From Allosphingosinicella sp. (lineage in GTDB: Bacteria > Pseudomonadota > Alphaproteobacteria > Sphingomonadales > Sphingomonadaceae), in NCBI GenBank assembly GCA_030447665.1, contig JAUJOJ010000012.1:47666-86152 (forward strand): a DNA stretch of 38,487 bases. Direction: 5' to 3'. The notes under the pieces are model-generated. The model ran no database searches and was not told where the DNA came from. It worked only from the letters and a program-made list of their open reading frames with translations. Position 1 is the stretch's first letter. The number at the start of each line of letters is the position of its first letter. A program made the position numbers and the translations under genes. This document shows positions 25,985 to 34,301 of the stretch, in pieces.

Positions 25985-26731
25985 TTAAAGGTCGAGCAGC
26001 TTGCGCCGTTCCTCTTGGAGGGCCGCCTGACGCGCCACATCCGCCTGCCAAGCACGCTCGAATTCGGCAAAGGTGTCGGGGAGCGTTGTTCCTGCGGATC
26101 CGAAGTCCCGCACCATCTCCGCCTTGCTTTCCAGCTCGAGATTGGGGCCGAAGATGCGCCTTTCGGCTTCCGCCATCGGGCTAAGGACTGGGCCGGCATC
26201 CGCTGCCCTGAGGATCGTGTCGTACTTCGCCCGATCCGAACCCATGTAATTGTAATATTGTTCGGGCGTCATGTGCGCCGTCGAGGGGTCCATCGTCGCG
26301 AGGCCCATCATCGCTACCTCGTCGGTGGCAGGGTCGTAGGGGCGGGTCTTCGCGGCAGCGCCGATATTGGGATCATTGGCGACCCGCGTACGATAGGCTT
26401 CGTCGGCGGCCCTTCTCTCGTCCTGCTCTCTCAGCTGCTGCTGAACTTTGGCCGGCAGCTGATCGAAGCTGACTTTCTGCCCATTATATTCGATGTTGGC
26501 GCCTGCATAGCGCTCTTCGGTGGAAACCGGCGCAACTGACATCGGCGCGGAGGGCTCAGCGGACCTTGCGGAGCTGCCGGGACCGACCTGCGCTGCCTGA
26601 AACTGCTCCTGGAAGTTTCCAGCCTGGCTTTGGGGAGCGAAGCCCTTCCGCCAATCCGTCGTCGTCGTGATCGATGTTGAGCTTGAGATTACCACTGGAT
26701 GCTCCCTTGTGCTGTCATTTTCTTGCACCAC
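25985..26731 (-). CDS. Unrecognised 248-residue hydrophilic protein
   Basis: I do not recognise this protein. It has no signal peptide or membrane segment. The N-terminal ~70 residues are low-complexity (Ser, Thr, Gln, Pro; includes SSSTSITTTTDW). A short block follows, NIEYNGQKVSFDQLPAKVQQ (~82-101). The rest is helical and charged (QQQLREQDERRAADEAYRTR; FAEFERAWQADVARQAALQE), suggesting coiled coil. It is convergent with the kinase gene (21 bases apart) and is the last gene on the minus strand before the rearranged segment. Its position between lasso genes is the only hint of role. Codon use looks normal for the window, so it is likely a real gene. Confidence 0.6.
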   Translation of the reverse strand: MVQENDSTREHPVVISSSTSITTTTDWRKGFAPQSQAGNFQEQFQAAQVGPGSSARSAEPSAPMSVAPVSTEERYAGANIEYNGQKVSFDQLPAKVQQQLREQDERRAADEAYRTRVANDPNIGAAAKTRPYDPATDEVAMMGLATMDPSTAHMTPEQYYNYMGSDRAKYDTILRAADAGPVLSPMAEAERRIFGPNLELESKAEMVRDFGSAGTTLPDTFAEFERAWQADVARQAALQEERRKLLDL

Positions 26732-26818
26732 GAAGTTAATATAAGGTTATTCCGGGCTCTGAGATCAGCTCCGCCGTGCGTTACAGCCTGGTGGCTGAAC
26801 CGCGTGCCCCACTACTCC

Positions 26819-26882
26819 ACCACCTTACCGCCTTCCAAGCGGATGATCCGGTCGCAATTGTTCAGGCTCGAATGCCGGTGAG
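26819..26882. repeat. 64-bp direct repeat, left copy (fragment of the ABC exporter 3' end)
   Basis: This stretch is identical to 29372-29435, which is the last part of the exporter gene. Read on the minus strand it encodes HRHSSLNNCDRIIRLEGGKVV and is followed here by a Glu codon and TAG. Both flanks differ from the right copy. The two copies bound the 2.5-kb segment that holds the nucleotidyltransferase remnant and a glycosyltransferase gene. Confidence 0.93.
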
Positions 26883-27528
26883 GCATCGACCCATGGCCTA
26901 CCATAATCGTGAGCCCATCCGGGAAGGCTGAAATCGCCGCTAGCCTGGCGGAGCACTGCTACCAAGCCGATCTTGTCGAGCAGAGCGCCCCGACGGCATG
27001 GGTGATGCTGTGCTCTGTTACCGAGCGGCGCGGGGATATGAGGAAGCTGAAGATCTTCTGCTGGTCTGGGGCGACATCCCGCTCCTACAGGTTGAAACCG
27101 TTAGCGCGACCTGCCGAACTCATTTCGAGCACGGAAACGATTTCACCTTTCCAACGCGCCACGTGACTGCTGCATATACCGAAGTCGGTCGTGACGCTTC
27201 GGGTCGCCCGCTGTCGGTGATCGAAACCAGAGAGGCTGGAGCAGAGCCGCGGGCGGGCGAGCATGATATCGGCCTGTTCATAATTAAGAAGGAGCCGGTC
27301 CTTCAAAAATTGGAGGAACGTCTGCCAGGGGCCTATGGCCGTGGCACTGGGGAACACGGCTTCCTCTACATCATCAAGCATTGGGTCGATCGCGGCTGCC
27401 GCGTCGAAGCTATTCCGATCGCAACGGAGCGGGATTTGATCTCGCTCAACCGCCTAGAGGACCTCGCCACGCTGGGCGATGAGCAAGACCCGCCAGCGAC
27501 TAAGCCAGGGCCAAGCTGCCAGCTCTGA
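26883..27528 (+). pseudogene. 5'-truncated, frameshifted NTP-transferase (MobA/GlmU-like) remnant
   Basis: Protein-like sequence begins right at the end of the 64-bp repeat: PTIIVSPSGKAEIAASLAEH, then DLVEQSAPT. The frame changes near 26990 and continues GMGDAVLCYRAARGYEEA, LLLVWGDIPLL (the metal-binding Asp of NTP transferases), then VIETREAGAEP and EHDIGLFIIKKEPVLQKL, ending at 27528. The N-terminal nucleotide-binding GxGxRM motif is missing because the repeat replaces it. With no start codon in place this is most likely a dead fragment brought in by the rearrangement. It would have activated a sugar or phospho-alcohol as a nucleotide adduct. Confidence 0.7.
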
Positions 27529-27543
27529 ACCTAGCGATCCGGC

Positions 27544-28722
27544 TCAGCCCGGTGAGGTGTTCAGGTCGTAAAGAAGCTTATCCATCCGTTTCAGAAAGGA
27601 GGTTTCAGCCCTGAACTCCAGAAGCTCGTCGCCGCTCATGTCTGCGGGCTCTAAAAGGCTTTCGACGTCATCGAACTGCGGCTCGTTCGCATCAAATTCG
27701 ATGACATTCCTTCGCCCCTGCCCGGGCAAGTCCTGCAGCGCTTGCGAGCTGTTTGTTAGAACCCTGCAGCCGTGACCGAGCGCCGTATAGGCTCGATGAT
27801 GAAGTCCATGATCCCAATTGGGGTCGAAGTTCAAGAGAGTCGTATATCGATCGCAGACGTTGGCGATTTTCTCGTGAGATATGGTTCCCAGGAAATTGGC
27901 ATCTCTGAAGATGGTCCTGTAATTCTCCCATCCTGTTCCGTAGAAGTCCAACGGGGCGCCGCTCAAACTTTGCAGGGTTCGGATACGGCGGCGCCTTTTC
28001 TGGTAGGAATCCACTTCGGCAAGATGCTTGCACACATCCCTCGCAAACAGTCTGTCCCGAGCGACATGGAACCGCTCCTTGGCGAGGAATAGAATATCAA
28101 GCTTCCCGCTGGGCGCTTCGATGAAGCGCGCAAGCTCGTCTGCAGACGTTCCGTTCTGCAGGAAGTGGCGGCCGCCCTCCAAAAGTTTCCTGATATCAGC
28201 GTCGGTAGTTCCACCCAATTCGTTGCCGATGGTGCCAATGACTGCGACTCTGGGAAGCTTTGCTTCTCTTTTATGCCACAAGTCCTTGTAGAACCCACCA
28301 AAGGGAAAAAAGAAAGTCGACCCTGGTGAGAATTCGTTGATGAGGTCTGCCGTTACCTTGTCGGGAGAGGCAAACTTGAGCCTGGCTGATGTTCTGGACA
28401 GATGCAGGTATTCGAGAACACCGTTCACTCTCAAGATGTCATAGTATATCGGGTCCAATATCCACATAATGAACCGTTTGCCGAACACCTGGAAAAGCCA
28501 TTGATCATTGATCATGAATGACAATGGAATGGAGCCAACGGATATGGCGACGTCACTTTCAACTATGCTCGGCTTGAAAGCTGACCTGATACTCTCTGTG
28601 TTGCTCGTGTCGACGTACGTCACGTCGTACCCAAGCGCTTCGAGTGGGCGCCCAATGGCGAAGCCGCAATCTGTGACTGCGTTCAGCTCGTGGCCCCAAA
28701 CGAATATGATCGCAGTCGGCAT
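27544..28722 (-). CDS. CgeB-like GT-B glycosyltransferase, probably acquired
   Basis: The 392-residue protein has no signal peptide. The N-terminal half (IIFVWGHELNAVTDCGFAIG; RFIMWILDPIYY) and the C-terminal donor-binding half (DFYGTGWENYRTIF; FDPNWDHGLHHRAYTALGHGC; VLTNSSQALQDL) match the pattern of CgeB-like family 1 glycosyltransferases. The segment GLHHRAYTALGHGCRVLT, with a conserved His and Gly, corresponds to the usual ER-x-FE-x-x-A donor site, though the glutamates are replaced. The gene appears lower in GC than its surroundings and lies inside the 64-bp-repeat-bounded segment. It is convergent with the NTP-transferase remnant. It may glycosylate a surface structure; acceptor unknown. 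Confidence 0.62.
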   Translation of the reverse strand: MPTAIIFVWGHELNAVTDCGFAIGRPLEALGYDVTYVDTSNTESIRSAFKPSIVESDVAISVGSIPLSFMINDQWLFQVFGKRFIMWILDPIYYDILRVNGVLEYLHLSRTSARLKFASPDKVTADLINEFSPGSTFFFPFGGFYKDLWHKREAKLPRVAVIGTIGNELGGTTDADIRKLLEGGRHFLQNGTSADELARFIEAPSGKLDILFLAKERFHVARDRLFARDVCKHLAEVDSYQKRRRRIRTLQSLSGAPLDFYGTGWENYRTIFRDANFLGTISHEKIANVCDRYTTLLNFDPNWDHGLHHRAYTALGHGCRVLTNSSQALQDLPGQGRRNVIEFDANEPQFDDVESLLEPADMSGDELLEFRAETSFLKRMDKLLYDLNTSPG

Positions 28723-29367
28723 TTAGGGCGTTTCGCGCAGAAGATAGATTAGCAGCCAGCGTTTATCAGTCCCGGGCTGCAGATCAACCGGGGCACGAAG
28801 GGAAGCTGTGCCGCACGAAGCTCCCCCTAGGGCATGAGGTGGTGGGGAGGTCACGCCCGAACGGCTACCCTCTCTGGTCCGCCGCACGGCAAGCATGCTC
28901 CTAGCAGAAGGTCGCAGCCTCACGGACGGCATTGTTAATGGCGTACCGGTGCCCCCGCCAGATTTATCGTGCGGGATATCTCGAGGGTCTTCCTTTCGCC
29001 TCTTAGGCGTCGACGGACCGAAGGAATATCAGCTGCCCATGCCAGGTTGGAAGTATCCGTGGTCGAGATATTCCTGCCGGTCGCACCGACGCCTAGCTGT
29101 TTCGTCCGGTGCCGCTCTGCCGGATCAGCGATCGCGTTGGTGGGCCGACGTCCTGCAGAATTCCGGATTCACTTAGCTGTACCCAGAGGTGTGGCGGCAG
29201 CAAAGATATCGGGCACCAGCAATAAAGGCGGAGAGCGGTGCACTGCCGGGTGCAAGTCCAGGACGCAGCAAAGACTCAGAGCGAGCGGCCGAATGCAGCC
29301 TTTCGCGCTTGGCCGGTAGGTCTCTCCAAATATGGACTGGGCCATGGCGACCGCGATCCGCAGCTTA
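28723..29367. other. 645-bp non-coding stretch at the right of the rearranged segment
   Basis: No gene can be supported. Two short inverted pairs are present: ATATCTCGA (28976) with TCGAGATAT (29063), and TAGGCGTCG (29004) with CGACGCCTA (29087). They interleave rather than nest. Around 29228-29265 a GAGAGCGGTGCAC...GGTGCAAGTCC sequence has the look of a structured RNA fragment, possibly from a group II intron, but I cannot confirm it. The stretch is probably debris from past insertions. Confidence 0.35.
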
Positions 29368-31060
29368 TCATACCACCTTACCGCCTTCCAAGCGGATGAT
29401 CCGGTCGCAATTGTTCAGGCTCGAATGCCGGTGAGCGACCATGACCAACGTGATTTTGCGCCCCATCTCAGCGATGGACTGCATGATCGCGGCTTCGGTG
29501 GCGTCATCCAACGCGCTGGTCGCCTCATCCAGGATCAGCAGCGCGGCCTCCTTGTAGAGTGCACGAGCAATTCCAATCCGTTGCCGTTGACCGCCAGACA
29601 AGCGGATCCCCCGCTCCCCAACCTTCGTGTCGTACGCCTCGGGCCAAGCTTCGATCAATCCGGCCACATGGGCGGCCCGTGCGCAAGCAACGACCTTGGA
29701 CATGTCGATCGCGTCGGCGGGTGAGCCGAACGCGATGTTTGCTGCGATGCTGTCGTCGATCAGGTAGATTGATTGCGGGACATGCGCCAGCTGAGCCTGC
29801 CACAGCGGCCGGGTCTCCTTGTCAAGCGGTTGTCCGTCGATCAGGATCTCGCCTTCTGAGGGCTCCAGCAGACCCATCAGCAGATCCAGCAAGGTGCTCT
29901 TGCCACTGCCCGTCGTCCCGACAATGCCCAGCCGGGTGCCGCGATCGATGCTCAAGTCCAACTTCTCGAGCACGAAGCCGCCTCTGCCATAGGCAAATGA
30001 AACGCCTCGGAACGTCACCGCATCTCGGAACGGGAGCTTCCGGTCACTGCAGGGCCTGCTGGGCACAATCGGGGCACCCATCATTGCGGCGATATCGTTC
30101 ACCGACTGGAGATTGCTCAAACTGGAGCTCCAACCGGAATAAACTTGCTGGACGAGCGGCAGCATTCGCTGAGCCCCAAGCGCCAGAGCACCCAAGGTTG
30201 GAATGGCACTGAGGATCCGCCCGTTCGCACGCTCATCGCGAGGGCGATCAGCACGATGATGATGATACCAGCCGCCTCAATGATGAAACGGGGGCTTTGG
30301 GAAATGAACGCGTTCGTTGAGACCGCTTGGCGGAAGCGCAGATCGGCGGATCTGAAGCTCTCCTCAAAAACGGGTTGCGAGCCGTCGATGAGGATATCGC
30401 GGATCGCACCCATTCCCTCCTGGATCATCTTCGTCCGCTCCGTCAGCGACCGAGCCAGAATTGTGGAATTGGCTTTGAGCCGCCTGCGACTAACCCGACT
30501 TATCGCCACATAGACGATCCCGACGGCGCCCACTGCTGCTGTTGCGCCAAAGGGGCTGATGGCAAAGAGGAGCACGCCGATGAAGAGTGCCATCACAGCC
30601 GCGGTGATCCCCTGCATCAGGGGCTGGATAACCCCGGCGGCAATGTCCCGGACCTTCTCGATCGAGGCAAGCGCCTCGCTGCTGTTTCGTTTCACATACT
30701 CAACGTAAGGCTGACGCAGCATCCGCGAGAACATCGCGGTTGCGATATCGTGGCTCACGCCCATGACGAAGCGTTGGCTGAGCCAGAGAAGCTGCAGCCT
30801 TATAGCCGCGGCAGCAACGGCAGCGGCCATCAGCAGCAGCGATGCGGAAACGGTGCTGTCGATCCCGAGACGCGCCACCCAATCAGTCAGTCGATGGGGA
30901 GCGGCCGTCCCAGACCCTAGCAGGAACGTGAAAAAGGAATCGTGGCGCCGATCGCCACGAGTTCTGCAAGGGCACCCGCCAGCATGAGGCAGAGCGTCTT
31001 CAGCAGTTGACGCCGTCGCATCCTGCTAAGGGAGCGGAAGAGGGTCGAAAATGCATGCAT
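29368..31060 (-). CDS. Lasso-peptide ABC exporter D (two apparent frameshifts)
   Basis: Reading from MHAFSTLFRSLSRMRRRQLL at 31060, the first membrane helix continues to GATIPF. The frame shifts at a TTTTT run near 30933. The protein continues through further membrane helices (LLLMAAAVAAAAIRLQLLWL; AVMALFIGVLLFAISPFG; IIIIVLIALAMSV). A second shift lies near 30190. The ATPase domain then has Walker A GIVGTTGSGKSTLLDLL, Q-loop HVPQSIYLID, signature LSGGQRQRIGIARAL, Walker B LLILDEATSALDD and H-loop VMVAHRHSS. It is a fused half-transporter of about 564 residues, the usual D component that exports the mature peptide. Its last 64 bases are duplicated at 26819. It probably shares a transcript with B1 upstream, if the hairpins between them allow. 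Confidence 0.85.
29372..29435. repeat. 64-bp direct repeat, right copy (within the exporter gene)
   Basis: This is the native position of the sequence copied at 26819-26882: it lies in frame at the 3' end of the exporter gene and encodes the residues after the H-loop. The offset between the copies is 2553 bases. Confidence 0.93.
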
Positions 31061-31190
31061 CGCGAGCTCCCTATGAGAGCGGGAGCAGGCGAAGGCCACC
31101 CCAGATCAAGGTGTTGAGATGAGCAGGTCGCCATGCCGGCATGGCTACGAATTTGGGGGATGAGCCGCCGCCGCGCCTCCCGGGCGCGGC

Positions 31191-31213
31191 TGCGACCTTC
31201 GGGGAAGGTCGCA
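31191..31213. repeat. Perfect 10-bp stem-loop between B1 and exporter genes
   Basis: TGCGACCTTC pairs with GAAGGTCGCA across a GGG loop. On the minus strand it is in the leader between B1 and the exporter start, about 130 bases before that start. It could affect transcription or mRNA stability. No T run follows on either strand. Confidence 0.6.
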
Positions 31214-31308
31214 CCTGCTCATCCGTACCTGCTCAAGAAGTTTACAGGTTACGATCGCCTGCAGGCTGCGGACATGCCGGCCGCCCTGGGAGCCGTGGCT
31301 CAGAGTCT

Positions 31309-31407
31309 GTTTGGAAATGCGAGCGGCGGCCCCCACCCAGCCTCCCGACGACAGTATGATTGCATCGGGAGGCTGGGTGGGGAGCGGGCCGGAACCGCAT
31401 TCCCAAA
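31309..31407. repeat. 99-bp long imperfect palindrome directly after the B1 stop
   Basis: The inner stem is an 18-bp perfect inverted repeat, CCCCACCCAGCCTCCCGA (31331-31348) with its complement at 31365-31382, around a 16-base loop. An outer stem, TTTGGAAATGCG (31309-31320) with CGCATTCCCAAA (31396-31407), has one mismatch. It begins six bases after the B1 stop on the minus strand. It may be a terminator, an mRNA-stabilising hairpin or a small palindromic repeat element. Confidence 0.8.
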
Positions 31408-31413
31408 TAGGCC

Positions 31414-31692
31414 TCAGCTCGCGACGTGCTTGACCAGGCCCTCATCCTCGAGCTGCGAGATGAGCCTCAGCACCTCGTCGCGGCAGGTTGGGCTGTCGAT
31501 GTCATAATCTTCGGTCAATCGGGTGCAGATCTCGTCGAGCGAGATGGGCTCGGCCAGCATTCGCCAGATGTCGGCGGCGACGGTGTTCAATCCGTAGCAT
31601 TGGCCCCGTTCGATATGAAGCGCGACGATCTCGCCGTTCAAATCAGCCTCGAGCAATTCTTCGCATCGCACGATGCGGCCGTTCCCGTTCAT
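31414..31692 (-). CDS. Lasso-peptide B1 protein (PqqD-like leader-recognition domain)
   Basis: From ATG 31692 the product has 92 residues, the usual size. It has the PqqD-fold pattern: RIVRCEELLEADLNGEIVAL (strands 1-3), HIERGQCYGLNTVAADIWRM (~27-46; the GxxxxLNxxAxxIW signature) and LDEICTRLTEDYDIDSPTCR (~52-71), followed by the helix VLRLISQLEDEGLVKH. In lasso pathways this domain binds the leader's aromatic-x-x-Pro-x-Leu motif and hands the precursor to the B2 protease; the precursor's W15-P18-L20 fits. An in-frame upstream start at 31758 exists, but the added 22 residues do not look like the family. It is on the opposite strand from precursor, cyclase, B2 and kinase. Confidence 0.87.
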   Translation of the reverse strand: MNGNGRIVRCEELLEADLNGEIVALHIERGQCYGLNTVAADIWRMLAEPISLDEICTRLTEDYDIDSPTCRDEVLRLISQLEDEGLVKHVAS

Positions 31693-31788
31693 GTCGTCGT
31701 CCAGATTGTGGCGAGTGCAGTGTGAGGGCCGTCTACTAAGCTCCTCACCGGGATTCAACGGGCGAAGCGGGGAGGCGCAACGCGGTGA

Positions 31789-32001
31789 GAGCTGTTGCCA
31801 CCCAACGCATTATCTCCGGGCTTTTTCACGGCCCCTGCCGGCACGGCCACCGCAACCGCGCTTCGCGCGGCCCAGGCCCAGCTGATGCAGCAGCCGGAAC
31901 CTCCACCCTTTCATTGGTCCGGCTTTGCGATCATCGGGGACGGTGCGGCGGCGGTGATTCCCAAGCGGGAAGGGGGCTCGCAGCGGACCGGCGGCCGGTA
32001 A
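31789..32001 (+). pseudogene. Fragment resembling the C-terminal end of a CHAT-domain protein
   Basis: The frame reads ATATALRAAQAQLMQQ, then FHWSGFAIIGDGAAAVIP and stops at 32001. CHAT caspase-like domains typically end with a helix of this kind followed by an aromatic-rich W-x-x-F/G-F-x-x-x-GD. The frame is closed by a stop at 31786-31788, and none of the catalytic His or Cys is present, so at best this is a 70-codon remnant. The 50-bp palindromic repeat follows after nine bases. Identification rests on a short C-terminal pattern only. Confidence 0.4.
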
Positions 32002-32010
32002 ACCCAAATC

Positions 32011-32060
32011 AGACCAAGATTCACGCTTCAGGCTGATCCAGCCTGAAACGATCTTGGTCT
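32011..32060. repeat. 50-bp interspersed palindromic repeat, copy 2
   Basis: Same element as 5768-5817, here with inner arms GCTTCAGGCTG and CAGCCTGAAAC. The T-to-C and A-to-G changes relative to copy 1 fall on paired positions. It lies in the gap before tamA and may terminate transcription from the left. Confidence 0.85.
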
Positions 32061-32147
32061 GGATGAAGGAATTTTTCAGCTAAGTTATGGACGGCGGGCA
32101 TTTTTTCGCCAAAGGTTGGTTTCGCCGGAGCGTGGGGGCGAGTTTCT

Positions 32148-34301
32148 TTGAAGAAGTGCCTGTTATTGACGGGAATTGCCGCGGGAGCGCTCGCGCTCGC
32201 ATCGGCGGCTCACGCCCAAGCGGCGCCCAAGCCGGATCCCGATCGCAACGCGCAGGCGACGCCCAAACCCAATCCCGATCCCAACGCCCCGATCATAACG
32301 GACCAGGAATTCGAATCGCAGCTTCCTGCGCTGGATCCCGAACTGGGCCGCCCGCTGGAGCCGATCGAGAGCTTCGAGCTCCCGCCGGCCGGGCCGGAGC
32401 AGCCGATCGAGCCGGTCGCCGCCACGCCGCCGCCGGACCCGGCCTTGACCGAGCCGCTGCCCCCGCTCGCCACCTTCGATGTGACCACGCCTCCGCCGAC
32501 CACCGAGGAGGAGAGCCGCCCGACCCGCGTCCGCTACACGCTTGCCGTCGAGGGCCTGGAAGAGGTGGAGCTGGAGAGCCGCTTCCGATCTCTCCGCGCT
32601 CGAGGACGCGGACGGGGAGGCGACCAACGGCGCCCAGATCGCCGCGCGGGCGCGCGAGGACGAAGCGCTGGCGATCCGGCTTCTGCGCTCGGAAGGCTAT
32701 TATGACGGCACCGCGACCGTCGCTGTCGAACAGGTTCCGGAAACGCCCGGGCAGCTTCGGGTGGTCGTCACCGCCGTTCCCGGCGACCGCTACAAGTTCG
32801 GCACGATCAACCTGGCGGGGGCGGAGACCGTGCCGCCGGGGATCGCCCGCGAGGCGCTCCCGCTCAAGACGGGCGACCCGATCGTTGCAGCCAATGTCGA
32901 GGGCGCCGAAGCCAATGTGCTCCTGCGCCTGCCCGAGCAGGGCTATCCCTTTGCCGAAATTGGCCTGCGCGACGTGATGCTCGATCCGGAAACCGACACC
33001 GGCGATTATACGCTTCCGGTCACTCTCCGGGCCGCGTGCGCGCTTCGGCGGCTATACGACCGAAGGCGATCTTGCGTTCGACGCCGAGCATGTCGGCGTC
33101 CTCGCCCGCTTCGAGCGCGGCGAGCTCTACGACCGGCGGAAGATGGACGACCTTCGCGAGGCGATGGTCGCGACCAATCTCTTCACCAGCGTTTCGGCGG
33201 AGCCGGTGCGGACCGGCGAGACGGCGCCCGACGGCACCGAATATGTGAACATCCTCGTGCGGCAGGATGCCGGGCCGGCGCGCGCGCTCACCGCCAGCGC
33301 CGGCTTCAATACCGGCGAGGGGCTGCGATCGAGGGCGCGTGGGAGCATCGCAACCTGTTTCCGCCCGAGGGCGCGCTTCGCGCCGCGGCGGTCGCGGGAA
33401 CGCAGGAGCAGTCGGTCAACCTTTCGTTCCGCCGCTCCAATGCCGGGAAGCGGGACCGCACGGTGCTGGCGCTGATCGAAGCCGGCCGCCGCGATTATGC
33501 CGGCTTCAGGGGCTATACGGCGCGGCTCCAAGGGCTGATCTCGCGAGAATCCACGCCGATCTGGCAGAAGCGCTGGACCTGGGCGTTCGGCGCCGAGCTC
33601 ATCGCCACCAACGAGGCGCTCGGGCGGGAGCCGCGACCTCAGCCTCAGCGACGCCTTTTTCATCGCCGGCCTGACCGGGCAGCTCGGCTACGACCGATCC
33701 GACAGCCTCCTCAATCCGACCAAGGGCTTCCGTCTCCTCGGCCGCACCAATCCCGAAGTCTCGCTCCGCAACGGCACGCAGCCTTATATCCGCAACATCA
33801 TCGAAGGCAGCACTTACTTCCCGGCCGCCGACAATATCGTGATCGCCGGCCGCGCGCGCTTCGGCTCGATCTTCGGCATCGAGCGCGACGAGCTGGCCCC
33901 GTCGCGCAGGCTCTATGCCGGCGGCGGCGGCTCCGTGCGCGGCTACGGCTTTCCAGCAGCTTGGGCCGCGCGCCGTGGTGGCGAACCCCAAATTCGATCC
34001 CGAGAAGCCTGACAAGGCGCCGCCGACCATCTCGATCCCGATCGGCGGCCGCAGCCTCACCGAATTCGCGCTCGAAGGCCGCTATCGTTTCGGCGATTAC
34101 GGCGTGGTCGCCTTTGTCGATGCCGGCACGGTGACCGAGAAGCAGACGCCGGGCTTCTCCGATCTCCGCTTCGGCGCCGGCATCGGCGGCCGGGTCTACA
34201 CGAATTTCGGGCCGCTTCGCGTCGATGTCGCCACTCCGATCGGCCGGCGTCGGGGCGAGCCGCTGGTGGCCGTTTACGTCTCTATCGGGCAGGCATTCTG
34301 A
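32148..34301 (+). CDS. tamA: TamA, Omp85-family outer-membrane protein of the translocation and assembly module (five apparent frameshifts)
   Basis: The TTG at 32148 opens a signal peptide (KKCLLLTGIAAGALALASAA) followed by a Pro-rich linker to ~residue 125. POTRA-like domains follow (LLRSEGYYDGTATVAVEQVP; GDRYKFGTINLAG; PLKTGDPIVAANVEGAEA). The barrel has LTASAGFNTGEGL, LSFRRSNAGKRDRTVLALIE, LNPTKGFRLLGRTNPEVSL, LYAGGGGSVRGYG (the VRGY loop-6 motif) and the end GPLRVDVATPIG with terminal aromatic SIGQAF. Frame changes are needed near 32585, 33030, 33330, 33635 and 33950; total ~717 residues. With TamB it inserts or supplies outer-membrane proteins and lipids. The stop overlaps the tamB start by one base. 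Confidence 0.88.

Noticed and set aside
31331..31382. CRISPR-like repeat or transposon end
   Set aside because: There is one inverted pair only, no spaced direct repeats, and no transposase gene nearby.
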